Positions 51,981 to 61,362 of a DNA stretch of 64,000 nt are shown here, one piece after another. Positions within the stretch are counted from its first letter, which is position 1. Every line of letters begins with the position of its first letter. The translations under genes were made by a program, and so were the position numbers. The notes under the pieces are model-generated. The model ran no database searches, was not told the DNA's origin, and was given only the letters and a program-made list of their open reading frames with translations. Origin of the DNA: Micromonospora orduensis (GTDB lineage Bacteria > Actinomycetota > Actinomycetes > Mycobacteriales > Micromonosporaceae); contig NZ_VDFY01000230.1 in the NCBI RefSeq assembly GCF_006228125.1, positions 32,833 through 96,832 on the forward strand, read 5' to 3'.

Positions 51981-54900
51981 TCACAGCAGCTCGCCTTCGC
52001 GAGTCCGGCGCCGTAGTGCCGGTCGTGAGGAGCGTCTGCGGCCGGCCAGCGTGCTCGCGAGACCGGCCACGGTCGGCGCGTCGAAGATGTCGCGGACCGA
52101 GACCTCCGCGCCCATCACCGCACGGACGCGGTTGAGCAGGCGGGTCGCCAACAGCGAGTGCCCGCCCAGCTCGAAGAAACTGTCGTCGGCGCCGACCCTC
52201 TCGACGCCCAGGATCTCGCCGAACAAGGCGCACAACTGGTGCTCCTCCGGGCTCGACGGCTCCCGGCCGCCGCCGGAGTGGTCCGGCGCCGGAAGCGCCC
52301 GCACGTCGAGCTTGCCGTTGCCCGTGAGTGGCATCTCGGCCAGCTCCACGAACGCGGCGGGCACCATGTAGTTGGGCATCGACTCTTCCGCCGCCGTCCT
52401 GAGCGAGGAGACCGGCAGGTGGCCGTCGGCGGTGAAGTACGCGACGAGCCGCCGGTCACCGGGCCGATCCTCGCGGACGATGACGGTCGCCTGGTCGACC
52501 CCGGGCACGGACCGAAGGTGGTACTCGATCTCACCGAGCTCGATCCGGAATCCGCGGATCTTCACCTGGCCGTCGGCGCGGCCAAGGAACTCCAGCTCGC
52601 CGTTTGGGTTCCAGCGGACCAGATCACCGGTGTGGTACATCCGCTGTCCCGGCGGGCCGAACGGGTTGGGTATGAATCGTTCCGCGGTCAACGCCGCGCG
52701 GCCCGCGTATCCCCGGGCGAGGCCCGCGCCGGCGACGTAAAGCTCGCCCGTCACCCCCGCGGGCACCAGCGCCAGCCGGTCGTCGAGCACGAAGACGGAG
52801 GTGTTGATCAGCGGCTTGCCGATGGAGGCTCGACCGGACGGGCCGGTCACGTCCTTGTCCAGCAGGGCGATCGACACGTCGTCGGAACATTCGGCGGGAC
52901 CGTACACGTTGGCCAACGGCACCCCGGGCACCTGCCGGTGCCACCGGCTGACCAGGTCGGGCGTCAACTCCTCGCCGTGGGCGAGCATCAGCCTCAGGCC
53001 GGCCATCCGGTCGGCCAGCCGGGGGGTCTCGTCGCATGCCTCCAGTACTGCCCTCAGCAGGGACGGGACGATCTGCAGCACAGTGACGCCCTGGTCGGCG
53101 CAGCATTCGGCCAGCGCGACGGGATCACGAGCGAGGTCGTCGTCGACCGTGTGGATGCGGCCTCCGACGGCCAGGAGCGTGAGCGACTGCCAGATCGAGA
53201 CATCGAACGTCAGCGGCGCGTTGAACATCAGGACGTCACGCTCATCCAGCTCGTACAGCTCGATGATCGCGCGCAGGTGGTTCGCCAGGCCCCGGTGCGG
53301 AACCAGGACACCCTTGGGCCGGCCGGTCGAGCCGGAGGTGAACACGGCGTAGGCGAGCTCGTCCCGGCTCGGCTGACAAGTGAAGCCGGCGGGATCGGCG
53401 AGGCCGGAGCCCGGCGCCAGGACCTGGACCGGAAGAGCCGCGGCAGCGGCGATCGACTCAGCCCGGTCGAGCAGGTCCGTCGCGGCCAGCAACAGCCCGA
53501 CTTCCCCGTCCTCCAGCATCTGCCCGGCGCGGGAGACGCCCGTGCTCACGTCGACCGGCATGAACCCACAGCCTGCGCCGAGCACACCGAGCACCGCAGC
53601 TACGTACCAGGGTGTCCGATGGGAGAGCACTGCCACCAGCGTGTCCGGCCTGGCGCCGGCGGCCCGTAGTTCGCCGGCGATCCGGGCGGCGGTCCAGGCC
53701 AGCTCGCGGTAGGTGACGTGTTCCTTCTGGCCGGAGACCGCGATCGCCTCCGGTCGCTGCTCGGCGATCTGCCGCACCAGCGCGACCAGATCCAGTGGCG
53801 GCTCGTCCGTGACCGGCCCGTTCCACTCCTTCAGCTGTTGGCGCCGTTCGGCGGCGGTGAGCAGGTTGAGCCGGCCGATCGGGACGTCCGGATCGGCCGA
53901 CGCCACCGTCAACAACCGCAGCAGCCGAGCACCCAACTGCTCCACGGTGGCCGGGTCGAACAGATCCGTCGCGTACTCGAAGACCGTCCGCACGCCCGCG
54001 ACGCTGCCGTCCTCGCGGAGTTCCTGGAAGAAGTCGACGGAGAGGTCGAACTTGGCGGTGTTCACCGGCTCCGGGAGCGGGGTGCTCACCACATCCGCCA
54101 ACCGCAGCTCATTCGTGGTCTCACCGTCGTCGAAGGCGAAGAAGACCTGGAAGAGCGGATGGTGGGCGCTCGAACGCTCGGGTTTCACCGCCTGTACGAC
54201 ACGTTCGAAGGGCACGTCCTGGTGCGTGAAGGCCGCCAGATCGGCATCGCGGGCCCGGTCCAGCAGGTCGCCGAAAGTCGGGTCGCCGGACAGGTCGAGG
54301 CGCAACACCAGGGTGTCGACGAAGAATCCCACAAGCGGTTCCAGCGCGCGGTCGTTGCGCCCGGCGAACGCGGTCCCGAGCACGACGTCCGGGCCGGCAC
54401 CGTACACCGACAGGACCGCCGCCAATGCCGCGTGCAGCACCATGAACAGCGTGCAGCCTCGCTCGGCGGCAAGCTCGACCAGGTCATTGTGCAATCCTGG
54501 CGGGATGGTCAGCTCCGTGGTGCGGCCACGGTAACTGGCCACCGACGGTCGCGGCCGGTCCAGGGGCAGGGTGATCAGCTCCGGCGCCCCGTCCAACGTC
54601 TCGGTCCAGTACCGGAGCTGCTCGGCGGCCAGCTCGCTGGGCTGTTGGTCCGTGCCCAGCAGAGCCTGCTGCCAGATCGTGTAGTCGACGTACTGGACCG
54701 GCAGCGCGGCCCAGTCCGGAACCGTGCCCGCGATACGGGCCCGGTACGCCGTGGACAGGTCACGCGCCAGCAGGCCGCCCGACCAGCCGTCGCAGGCGAT
54801 GTGGTGGATGAACAGGGCCAGGTGACTCACCCGAGGACCGCTGATCAGCAGCGCGGCGCGGAACGGAGGCTCGTTCCGCAGGGCGAACTCACGATCGGCC

Positions 54901-55244
54901 AGCTCCCGGACGACGGAATCGACCTCGGGGGCGGCGACCTGGCGTACGGTCAGCGGCGTCGTGAGGGCGGCGGGGTCCAGTACCTGTTGCGCGGGCTCGC
55001 CGGCCTCCTCCGGGAAGATGGTGCGCAGAGCCTCGTGCCGGATCATCACGTCCCGTAGCGCCCGGCCGAGCGCCTGCTCGTCGACCGCGCCGTCGAGCCG
55101 CCAGAGATACGTCAGGTTGTAGGCCGATCCCGATTCGCCGTAGCGATGCAGGAACCACATCCGTTGCTGGGCGAACGAGAGCGGGATCCGTGCGGGCCGC
55201 TCGGCCCGCAGGAGCTGAGGTCTCCTCTCGGCGGCGGTCGTCAT
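51981..55244 (-). CDS. NRPS module, C-A-T
   Basis: 1087 residues. C at 15-450 with IPLSFAQQRMWFLHRY and HHIACDGWSGG (intact); A at about 475-970 with VFTSGSTGRPKGVLVPHRGL, NVYGPAECSDD, YHTGDLVRW and GRADGQVKIRGFRIELGEIE; T with FFELGGHSLLATRL. The pocket reads D-V-W-Q-L-H-V-D-D-K, which I cannot assign; two acidic residues at the end suggest a basic substrate. ATG 55244 overlaps the upstream NRPS stop by 4 bp. Confidence 0.93.
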   Translation of the reverse strand: MTTAAERRPQLLRAERPARIPLSFAQQRMWFLHRYGESGSAYNLTYLWRLDGAVDEQALGRALRDVMIRHEALRTIFPEEAGEPAQQVLDPAALTTPLTVRQVAAPEVDSVVRELADREFALRNEPPFRAALLISGPRVSHLALFIHHIACDGWSGGLLARDLSTAYRARIAGTVPDWAALPVQYVDYTIWQQALLGTDQQPSELAAEQLRYWTETLDGAPELITLPLDRPRPSVASYRGRTTELTIPPGLHNDLVELAAERGCTLFMVLHAALAAVLSVYGAGPDVVLGTAFAGRNDRALEPLVGFFVDTLVLRLDLSGDPTFGDLLDRARDADLAAFTHQDVPFERVVQAVKPERSSAHHPLFQVFFAFDDGETTNELRLADVVSTPLPEPVNTAKFDLSVDFFQELREDGSVAGVRTVFEYATDLFDPATVEQLGARLLRLLTVASADPDVPIGRLNLLTAAERRQQLKEWNGPVTDEPPLDLVALVRQIAEQRPEAIAVSGQKEHVTYRELAWTAARIAGELRAAGARPDTLVAVLSHRTPWYVAAVLGVLGAGCGFMPVDVSTGVSRAGQMLEDGEVGLLLAATDLLDRAESIAAAAALPVQVLAPGSGLADPAGFTCQPSRDELAYAVFTSGSTGRPKGVLVPHRGLANHLRAIIELYELDERDVLMFNAPLTFDVSIWQSLTLLAVGGRIHTVDDDLARDPVALAECCADQGVTVLQIVPSLLRAVLEACDETPRLADRMAGLRLMLAHGEELTPDLVSRWHRQVPGVPLANVYGPAECSDDVSIALLDKDVTGPSGRASIGKPLINTSVFVLDDRLALVPAGVTGELYVAGAGLARGYAGRAALTAERFIPNPFGPPGQRMYHTGDLVRWNPNGELEFLGRADGQVKIRGFRIELGEIEYHLRSVPGVDQATVIVREDRPGDRRLVAYFTADGHLPVSSLRTAAEESMPNYMVPAAFVELAEMPLTGNGKLDVRALPAPDHSGGGREPSSPEEHQLCALFGEILGVERVGADDSFFELGGHSLLATRLLNRVRAVMGAEVSVRDIFDAPTVAGLASTLAGRRRSSRPALRRRTREGELL

Positions 55245-58200
55245 CGGGAACCGCTTCCGGAGCCGAGCAGCCCGCGGATCGTGTCGGCCAGCTCAGCAAC
55301 CGCCGGGGGTCGCAGGAGGCCGTGGTAGTCGGTCGGGATCGACGCGACGGTCAGGTGCGGCCCGCCGAGCGAGCTCCAGCCCCACGTCCAGTCCTGATCC
55401 GGCGGAGCATCGACCGCTCCCGCTCGCACCAGGAGCACCGGATGGTCCGCCTCCGGGGGTTCCCTGTGCCCGGCGACGGGATGGTCCTCGGACGCCGCGG
55501 TGTCGGCCGCAGGGGCGAGCGCTTCGTCCTCGCCGCCGACGAGGCCCGGCGACGGGCCGTCCAGCAGAATCAGCGCGGTCACCGGCTCTCCCCTTCGACG
55601 CAGGACTGCTGCCGTCTCCCTGGCCACCAGCCCACCGAGGTCCCAGCCGACGAGTACCGGCGCTCGGTGCCCGGCCGCGACGATCGCGGTCGCGTGCCGC
55701 TGGGCCATCTCCACGAACGTCGCGGGAGGCGTTCCGCCGTGCAGGCCGGGCGATTCGATGCCGAGCACCGGACTTCCGGCGGAGAGCAGTTCGGCAAGTT
55801 CCGCGTAGCAGTCGGTGCCGCCCTCTCCGGGGTGGAAGCACACGATCGGCGGACCGCCCGGATCCCGGGCCGGCTGGAGCAGCACGAGAGGAGAGCCCTC
55901 CGACGGCCCCCCGCGCACCAGGGCGGTCATGGCCGCCGGCGTCCGCGCGCTCAGCACCGAGGCCATCGAGAGCTCGATGCCGAAGGCTGCCTTGACTCGG
56001 GAGATCAACCGGATGGCATGCAGGGAGTGGCCGCCGAGGCTGTAGAAGTCGTCGTCCGGAGAGATGTCCTCCATGCCCAGTACGTCGGACCAGACCGCCG
56101 ACATCCGCTGCGCGAAGGCGTCGCGGGGGCCTGCCAGCTGGGCCGTGCGCACCTCGATCGGAGGCAGAGCGGCCCGGTCGACCTTGCCGTTGCGGGTCAA
56201 CGGAAGCGCGTCGAGGAACTGCCACGCCTCCGGCACGAGTGCCGGTGGAAGCTGGCGGCCGAGTGTCTTCTTCAGCGCCTCGGCCTGCACGCCGTCGTAC
56301 CCGTCGCCGCGCACGACGTAGGCGTCCAGGTGGGTGACCAGGCCCCCGTCATCCCGGCGGGCGATGACGGCGGCGGCCTCGACGCTGCGCTGACGGAGCA
56401 GCAGCATCTCGATCTCCTGCAGCTCGATCCGGTAGTCGCCCAACTTGACCTGGTCGTCGAGTCGACCCAGCACCTCGACCCCGGCACCGGGCACCAGGCG
56501 ACCGAGGTCACCGGACCGGTACCGCCGTGTTCCACGCTCGCCGAAGCCCGCTCGCCCGGCCTGGACCTCGTCGAGATAGCCGATTCCTACCCCGGGGCCG
56601 GAGATGACCACCTCTCCCGGAACCCAGGCCGGGACCGGGTGCCCTGCCTCGTCGACCACGGTCAGTGCGCAGCCGCCCAACGTCGTCCCTACCGGGACCG
56701 AGGCGCATCGCGGATCGACCGGAAGCCGCACCATCCGGCAGGACGCGCCGATCGTGGTCTCGGTGGGGCCGTACTCGTTGTAGACGCGCAGTCGGGGATT
56801 CAACTCGGCCACCCGCTCGGCCAGCCCTGGCGGAAGCGATTCGCCGCCCAGGACCAGGACCTCGGTCGGCAGCCAGCCGGACGCGGGCGCGGTGCCGGCG
56901 AGCAGCGCCGACAGACGCGACGGCGCGATCTTCAGCGCCTCCACCGGCCGCTCTCCGAACTCGGCGGCCAGCATCTGCGGATCAGCGGCCGTGTCCGCGT
57001 CGACCAGCCGTACGCACCCGCCGCTGGTCAGGGGAAGGAAGATCGCCGTGTACGCGAGATCGGCCGCCATCGTCGAGACGGTGGCGACACTCGCCCCGTC
57101 CCGCAGATCGAGTTCGGAGCGGCTGGCGGCCGCGTAGTGGGCCAGCTGGGCATGCCCGACGACCACCCCCCTGGGCACTCCTGAGGTGCCCGACGTGAAC
57201 ATCACGTACGCCACATCCGTCTCGCCGACCGGCCTCGGTCGTGCGGTGACGGTCGACGGCGGGCACGGAGGAAGTGGGACGGCGTCGACCGAACCGGTGA
57301 ACTCCTCGAGGGTTCCCGGAACCAGCACCAGCTCGGGATCCCACTGCCGCAGGATCGCCTCCGTCCGGCCCCGCGGCCACGCCGGGTCCAGCGGAACGAA
57401 CGCCGCACCTGCCAGCCAACAGCCCAGGATCGCCGCTGGCGTGCCCGAGGTCGCCGGGACGAGAAGGGGCACCTGGTCGCCCGGGCGGACCCCGTGATCG
57501 TGCAGCACGGACGCGATCGACTCGGCCCAGGCCGCCAGCTGACCGTAGGTGATCACGTCCTCACCACAGCGGACCGCCGGATCGCCGGGAACACGGTCGG
57601 CCTGCCGCAGGAATCGGAGAAGAACCGAATCCTGCGGTGCCGGCTGGGGCGGCTGCTGCTCGACCTGGTCAGTCAGCAGCAGTCGACCGACGGCCTCGTC
57701 AGGGTCGGCCAGCGCATCGGCCAGCAGCAGCTCCCACGCTCGCGCGTAGGCGGACAGATCCGATCGGGTCGTGCTCCCGCAGGTCGCGGTGACGGCCAAC
57801 GTCAGCTTCTCCGGGGCCGCCCAGCAATCCAGGTGCAGCCGTCCGGGAACGTCGCCGAACTCGGCCGGCTCCGGCTCGACACTGTGGAACCACGGGTCCC
57901 ACTGGTACCGGAACGAGGTCTCGGGCCGGACCGAGGGGTCGCTCAGGTGCTCCTCGGCGGCTGCCGTGGCCAGCGCGTCCTCCGCGGTACGGGCGGCCAG
58001 CGCGAACACCGCGTCGGCCCCGATCGGCAGGCGCAGCGACACCGGCCGCTCGAGAAGTCCCAGAACGCGCCGCGATTCCGGGGCCGCTCGGCCGTCGGTG
58101 ACCACCGAGATCGGCTGATCCACCGAGCGGGTGTACCGCGAGCGCAGCGAGGCCCAGGCGGCGAGAAGCACCGCGGGCTCGGACACCTGCAGACGGTGGG

Positions 58201-58828
58201 CGAGGGTACGCAGGGCGGACAGGGTGGCGTCATCCGGCCTGATGACGACGGTCCACGTACCGTCGCCGGGTTCTTCGACCCCGACAGGGCTCAGGAACGG
58301 CACGCCATTGGAATCGGACCGCGGATCGACAGGCGGTTCCGCCCACGGGAGCCGTGCGTCCGGCCGGGCCGCACCGTCGGCGTAGTGGGGCGGCCCGCCT
58401 GCGGCGGTGTCGGGCGTACCGTCCAGCAACAGCCCGAGGAGCAGACGCCAGGTCACCTGATCGACGCTCAGCCGAGGCAACCCGAGTTCGAGTCGCGTGC
58501 CGTCCGGCACCGGCGTGTAACGGACCGACAGGCTGCCCGCCCGCATCACCAGATCGCCCTGGTCCGTCTTCTCCTCGACGACCGGGCCAGGCGGATCCAC
58601 CACCCGCAGCGGCATCGGCCGGCCCGCGACCTCCACATAGCTGGTGCGGAGGATCTCGTGCTCTGCCGTCACCATGGCCAGCCGCGAGGCGATCTCCACC
58701 GGCGCCAGGGCGATCGGCACCTGGACCGTACGGGTCGCCCGCTCCGCGAAGCCCCCGCGCAGGCACGCTGCCCGCTGCTGTGGGGAGAGCGGGAACCCTT
58801 CGGCCGCCGGTGTGTTCGCGGTCATCAT
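55241..58828 (-). CDS. NRPS module C*-A-T-TE*, predicted Asn-activating, with degenerate C and TE
   Basis: About 1195 residues. The first 400 residues are C-like (GFPLSPQQRAACLRGG; EHEILRTSY), but the active-site motif HHxxxDG is LPRLSVDQ, so condensation is unlikely. The A domain has FTSGTSGVPRGVVVG (Arg for Lys in A3), NEYGPTETT, YRSGDL and TRNGKVDR. Its pocket reads D-L-T-K-V-G-E-I-G-K, close to the known Asn code DLTKLGEVGK. The T domain is YSLGGHSLHA. The TE shows LVGWDLGGLVA: the nucleophile Ser is Asp. I start at the ATGs at 58828/58825 after GGGAAGG; ATG 58855 is possible. It is the first NRPS gene in transcription order, so it may be the starter. Confidence 0.9.
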   Translation of the reverse strand: MMTANTPAAEGFPLSPQQRAACLRGGFAERATRTVQVPIALAPVEIASRLAMVTAEHEILRTSYVEVAGRPMPLRVVDPPGPVVEEKTDQGDLVMRAGSLSVRYTPVPDGTRLELGLPRLSVDQVTWRLLLGLLLDGTPDTAAGGPPHYADGAARPDARLPWAEPPVDPRSDSNGVPFLSPVGVEEPGDGTWTVVIRPDDATLSALRTLAHRLQVSEPAVLLAAWASLRSRYTRSVDQPISVVTDGRAAPESRRVLGLLERPVSLRLPIGADAVFALAARTAEDALATAAAEEHLSDPSVRPETSFRYQWDPWFHSVEPEPAEFGDVPGRLHLDCWAAPEKLTLAVTATCGSTTRSDLSAYARAWELLLADALADPDEAVGRLLLTDQVEQQPPQPAPQDSVLLRFLRQADRVPGDPAVRCGEDVITYGQLAAWAESIASVLHDHGVRPGDQVPLLVPATSGTPAAILGCWLAGAAFVPLDPAWPRGRTEAILRQWDPELVLVPGTLEEFTGSVDAVPLPPCPPSTVTARPRPVGETDVAYVMFTSGTSGVPRGVVVGHAQLAHYAAASRSELDLRDGASVATVSTMAADLAYTAIFLPLTSGGCVRLVDADTAADPQMLAAEFGERPVEALKIAPSRLSALLAGTAPASGWLPTEVLVLGGESLPPGLAERVAELNPRLRVYNEYGPTETTIGASCRMVRLPVDPRCASVPVGTTLGGCALTVVDEAGHPVPAWVPGEVVISGPGVGIGYLDEVQAGRAGFGERGTRRYRSGDLGRLVPGAGVEVLGRLDDQVKLGDYRIELQEIEMLLLRQRSVEAAAVIARRDDGGLVTHLDAYVVRGDGYDGVQAEALKKTLGRQLPPALVPEAWQFLDALPLTRNGKVDRAALPPIEVRTAQLAGPRDAFAQRMSAVWSDVLGMEDISPDDDFYSLGGHSLHAIRLISRVKAAFGIELSMASVLSARTPAAMTALVRGGPSEGSPLVLLQPARDPGGPPIVCFHPGEGGTDCYAELAELLSAGSPVLGIESPGLHGGTPPATFVEMAQRHATAIVAAGHRAPVLVGWDLGGLVARETAAVLRRRGEPVTALILLDGPSPGLVGGEDEALAPAADTAASEDHPVAGHREPPEADHPVLLVRAGAVDAPPDQDWTWGWSSLGGPHLTVASIPTDYHGLLRPPAVAELADTIRGLLGSGSGSR

Positions 58829-59035
58829 TGCCTTCCCGAAGTCGGTCGTATCCATCGGTCGTCGCCACCAGCACCCCCGCGTGGGACGCGGCAGAGGGCG
58901 CTGTGCCCAGGGCAGACGGGTACGTAGTCGATGAGTGGGAGATGTGCCGTCCTGCGGGGGTCACGAACCCTCTACGCGCACGCGCGTCGCGGATCCGGCC
59001 CAGCGGGCATCGCCGAAGTCGCGCCTCTTGCCGTG

Positions 59036-60091
59036 CTAGGGCCTCACTACCGCGAAAGGCCAGTCCTCGGGCTCGTCGGTACGAGAGATCAAGGGCAGGT
59101 CACGGATGTCGTCGTGGTTGAGGACCCACATCAGGAACCGGTCGACGCCCATGCCGAAGCCGGAGGTCAGCATCGGGAGTTCCTGCTTCATGCGGACGTA
59201 CCACGCGTACTCACGCTCGTCCACGCCATGCAGCGCCATGGACTTGCGCAGCCGGTCGGCGTCGGTGTGCCGCTCGCCGGAGCCGACCACCTCGCCGATG
59301 CCGAAGTACAGGTCGGCGCCTCGGGCGATCCTGAAATGATCATCGCTGGAGGCCTGGTAGAACGGGACCGCCAGGCTGTCGAAGTGGTGCACCCAGAGGA
59401 ACTCGCTGACCCGGTCCAGCAACAACTGCTCGCCCTTGCGAGTGAGCGTGCGCCACGCACCTTCGTCGCGGACCGTCCCATCCACGTCAGCGACGCGCGC
59501 GACCGCCTCTTCGAACGTCAACTGCTCGAAGCCGGCGCCTTCGGCCATCCTGATCAGGTGGGAGACATCTCCACGAGCCGCCTCCAGACGCCCGCCGACG
59601 TTGTCCAGGATGGCACCGGAGAGTGCCTTGACGTAGCCGGTCACGTAGGAGATCAGGGCATCCAGGTCTCCGGGGATCTCGGCCTCGCTGTGCGTGTACT
59701 GCCCGAGATGGGTTTCGTCCGGCTGCTCCGCACGGAAGGACGGCATGATCGTGTAACACCCGCCCGGCGCGACACGACAGCCGTACTCAAGGGCGAACTG
59801 CATGGAATCGGCGAGGTAGGTATGCACTCCGCTCACCGTGACCGGCACCGGCTCCGAGTCACTGCCGAGCGCCGTCGGGCACGTCACCGTTCGCGTGGTG
59901 ATCGGGAGGAAGAGATGCTTGAGGCCCTGCGCAGAGGCGTAGCGGACGGTCTCCGTGTGCACGACGTCATGGAGGTCGGCGATCAGCCCGTACCAGTCAG
60001 ATCGTAGATCGTTGATGACCGTCATGGGGTCGTTGCAGTCACGACGGTCTGCCGGACTGATGGAGACACGCTTGGTGCCGAACGGCGTCAC
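59036..60091 (-). CDS. Stand-alone class II aaRS-like enzyme, asparagine synthetase A type
   Basis: 351 residues (about 329 if ATG 60025 is the start). Only the catalytic core of an Asp/Asn-tRNA synthetase is present; the N-terminal anticodon-binding OB domain is absent. Class II motif 2 is MPSFRAEQPDETHLGQYTHS followed by EAEIPGDLDAL. Motif 3 is TSGFGMGVDRFLMWVL (Asp for Glu before the invariant Arg). Such free cores make asparagine from aspartate and ammonia with ATP in archaea, or act as amide ligases. GTG 60091 overlaps the oxidase stop by 4 bp. It is probably the Asn supplier for the Asn-like NRPS module; ligase activity on the peptide is the alternative. Confidence 0.78.
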   Translation of the reverse strand: MTPFGTKRVSISPADRRDCNDPMTVINDLRSDWYGLIADLHDVVHTETVRYASAQGLKHLFLPITTRTVTCPTALGSDSEPVPVTVSGVHTYLADSMQFALEYGCRVAPGGCYTIMPSFRAEQPDETHLGQYTHSEAEIPGDLDALISYVTGYVKALSGAILDNVGGRLEAARGDVSHLIRMAEGAGFEQLTFEEAVARVADVDGTVRDEGAWRTLTRKGEQLLLDRVSEFLWVHHFDSLAVPFYQASSDDHFRIARGADLYFGIGEVVGSGERHTDADRLRKSMALHGVDEREYAWYVRMKQELPMLTSGFGMGVDRFLMWVLNHDDIRDLPLISRTDEPEDWPFAVVRP

Positions 60092-61362
60092 AGACCATCC
60101 TCCTCAATCATCGTGCGAGTCTCCGGGGCCGGAGCGATGTTCTGGTTGTGCCGCAGCAGGTTGTCCGGGTCGTAACGTCTCTTGACCGCCGCGAGCCGTC
60201 GGTATCGACCGGCACCATATACGTCGACAGACCCGAGAGCCGGCTCGTCCTGCACGTAATTCACGTACGAACCGCCGTAGTGCCATTCGGCGAGTCTCGC
60301 GATACTGCGGCGAGACCAGGCGGCCTCTTCGTCGTCGTCGTTAGGATCAATCCAGTGGGCGGAGGCGGTGTACATGTATGGCGCCCCCCGCGCCGGAAAA
60401 GCAGATTCCTCGTCCGGAACGTCCGTGATCGCGCCACGCAGATATTCGAAGTCGACGCAGGAGAGCGGCGATCGGATCTCCTCGGCGTTGCCTATCATCG
60501 CGTCGGCCGTAGCGGGACCGAGTTCACCGAGATAGCAGGACTTGGTGAAATAGCGGCGCCCATGCGGTTCGCTGTGATCACCGAGGGCTTGGAGCTCGGC
60601 GAAGGACAACACCCGTTCCAGTCCCCCCGCCGGAGCGCATTCGTCGAACAGCGGCCCGACGGCACGTTCTCCGCCGCGCCGGTCACCGAACCAGGCCGCG
60701 GTGAGTTGCAGGGCGGGACGGCCACGGAGCTGCGCGGGGATCCAGTCCTGATCCGAGGCGATTTTGAACGCCCCGACGGCGTGCAGGTCCGCCGGCTGGC
60801 CTTCCGCGAACTCCCGGTACGCGGCCAGAGCGCCGGCGGCGTCGTCCAGCGGGTAGATCCCGGTTCGGTGGACGACCGGACCGATCGGTCGCAGGCTAAG
60901 TGTGAACCGGGTGACGATGCCGAAGTTGCCGCCGCCACCTCGCAGCGCCCACAGAAGCTCGCTGTGCGCACTGTCGGAGGCCTCGACTATCGAACCGTCC
61001 GCCAGCACGACCTCGGCAGCGAGAATGTGGTCACAGGTCAGGCCCCATCGGCGGGCGAGCCAGCCGTACCCGCCTCCCAGGGCGAGTCCACCGAGGCCGG
61101 TGTGCGAGACCACTCCGGCGGGACAGGCGAGCCCGTGAGGGGTGGTGGCGGCATCGAGATCTCGGAGCAGGCATCCCCCCTGCGCCCGCGCGAGCCGAGC
61201 CGACGGATCGACCGAGACGTCTCGCATCAGCGACAGGTCGATCATGACCGAATCGTCGGAGACCGCCTTGCCTGCGACGTTGTGGCCACCCCCACGCACT
61301 GTCACCGCGAGGCCGGCAGACCGCGCGTAGCGCAGCACCGACGAAACTTCGACAGCACTCAC
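60088..61362 (-). CDS. BBE-type FAD-linked oxidase (true N-terminus extends upstream)
   Basis: FAD oxidase of the 6-hydroxynicotine oxidase/berberine-bridge family. VTVRGGGHNVAGKAVSDDSV holds the FAD-linking His; LGGLALGGGYGWLARRWGLT and LLWALRGGGGNFGIVTRF are further FAD contacts. The BBE tail is WHYGGSYVNYVQDEP ... VKRRYDPDNLLRHNQNIAP. GTG 61362 is the first standard start, but family-like residues (LLGDRLITPVAASYDDHRRV then WNAVHDRRPALIARC) continue in frame upstream to about 61464 without ATG, GTG or TTG. The real start may be CTG 61464 or ATT 61482, or the 5' end is damaged. It could oxidise a C-N or C-O bond of a monomer. Confidence 0.82.
   Translation of the reverse strand: MSAVEVSSVLRYARSAGLAVTVRGGGHNVAGKAVSDDSVMIDLSLMRDVSVDPSARLARAQGGCLLRDLDAATTPHGLACPAGVVSHTGLGGLALGGGYGWLARRWGLTCDHILAAEVVLADGSIVEASDSAHSELLWALRGGGGNFGIVTRFTLSLRPIGPVVHRTGIYPLDDAAGALAAYREFAEGQPADLHAVGAFKIASDQDWIPAQLRGRPALQLTAAWFGDRRGGERAVGPLFDECAPAGGLERVLSFAELQALGDHSEPHGRRYFTKSCYLGELGPATADAMIGNAEEIRSPLSCVDFEYLRGAITDVPDEESAFPARGAPYMYTASAHWIDPNDDDEEAAWSRRSIARLAEWHYGGSYVNYVQDEPALGSVDVYGAGRYRRLAAVKRRYDPDNLLRHNQNIAPAPETRTMIEEDGL

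Noticed and set aside
41527..55244. Specificity assignment for the remaining A domains
   Set aside because: Pocket residues can be read by eye but match no code I am sure of; naming substrates would be invention.
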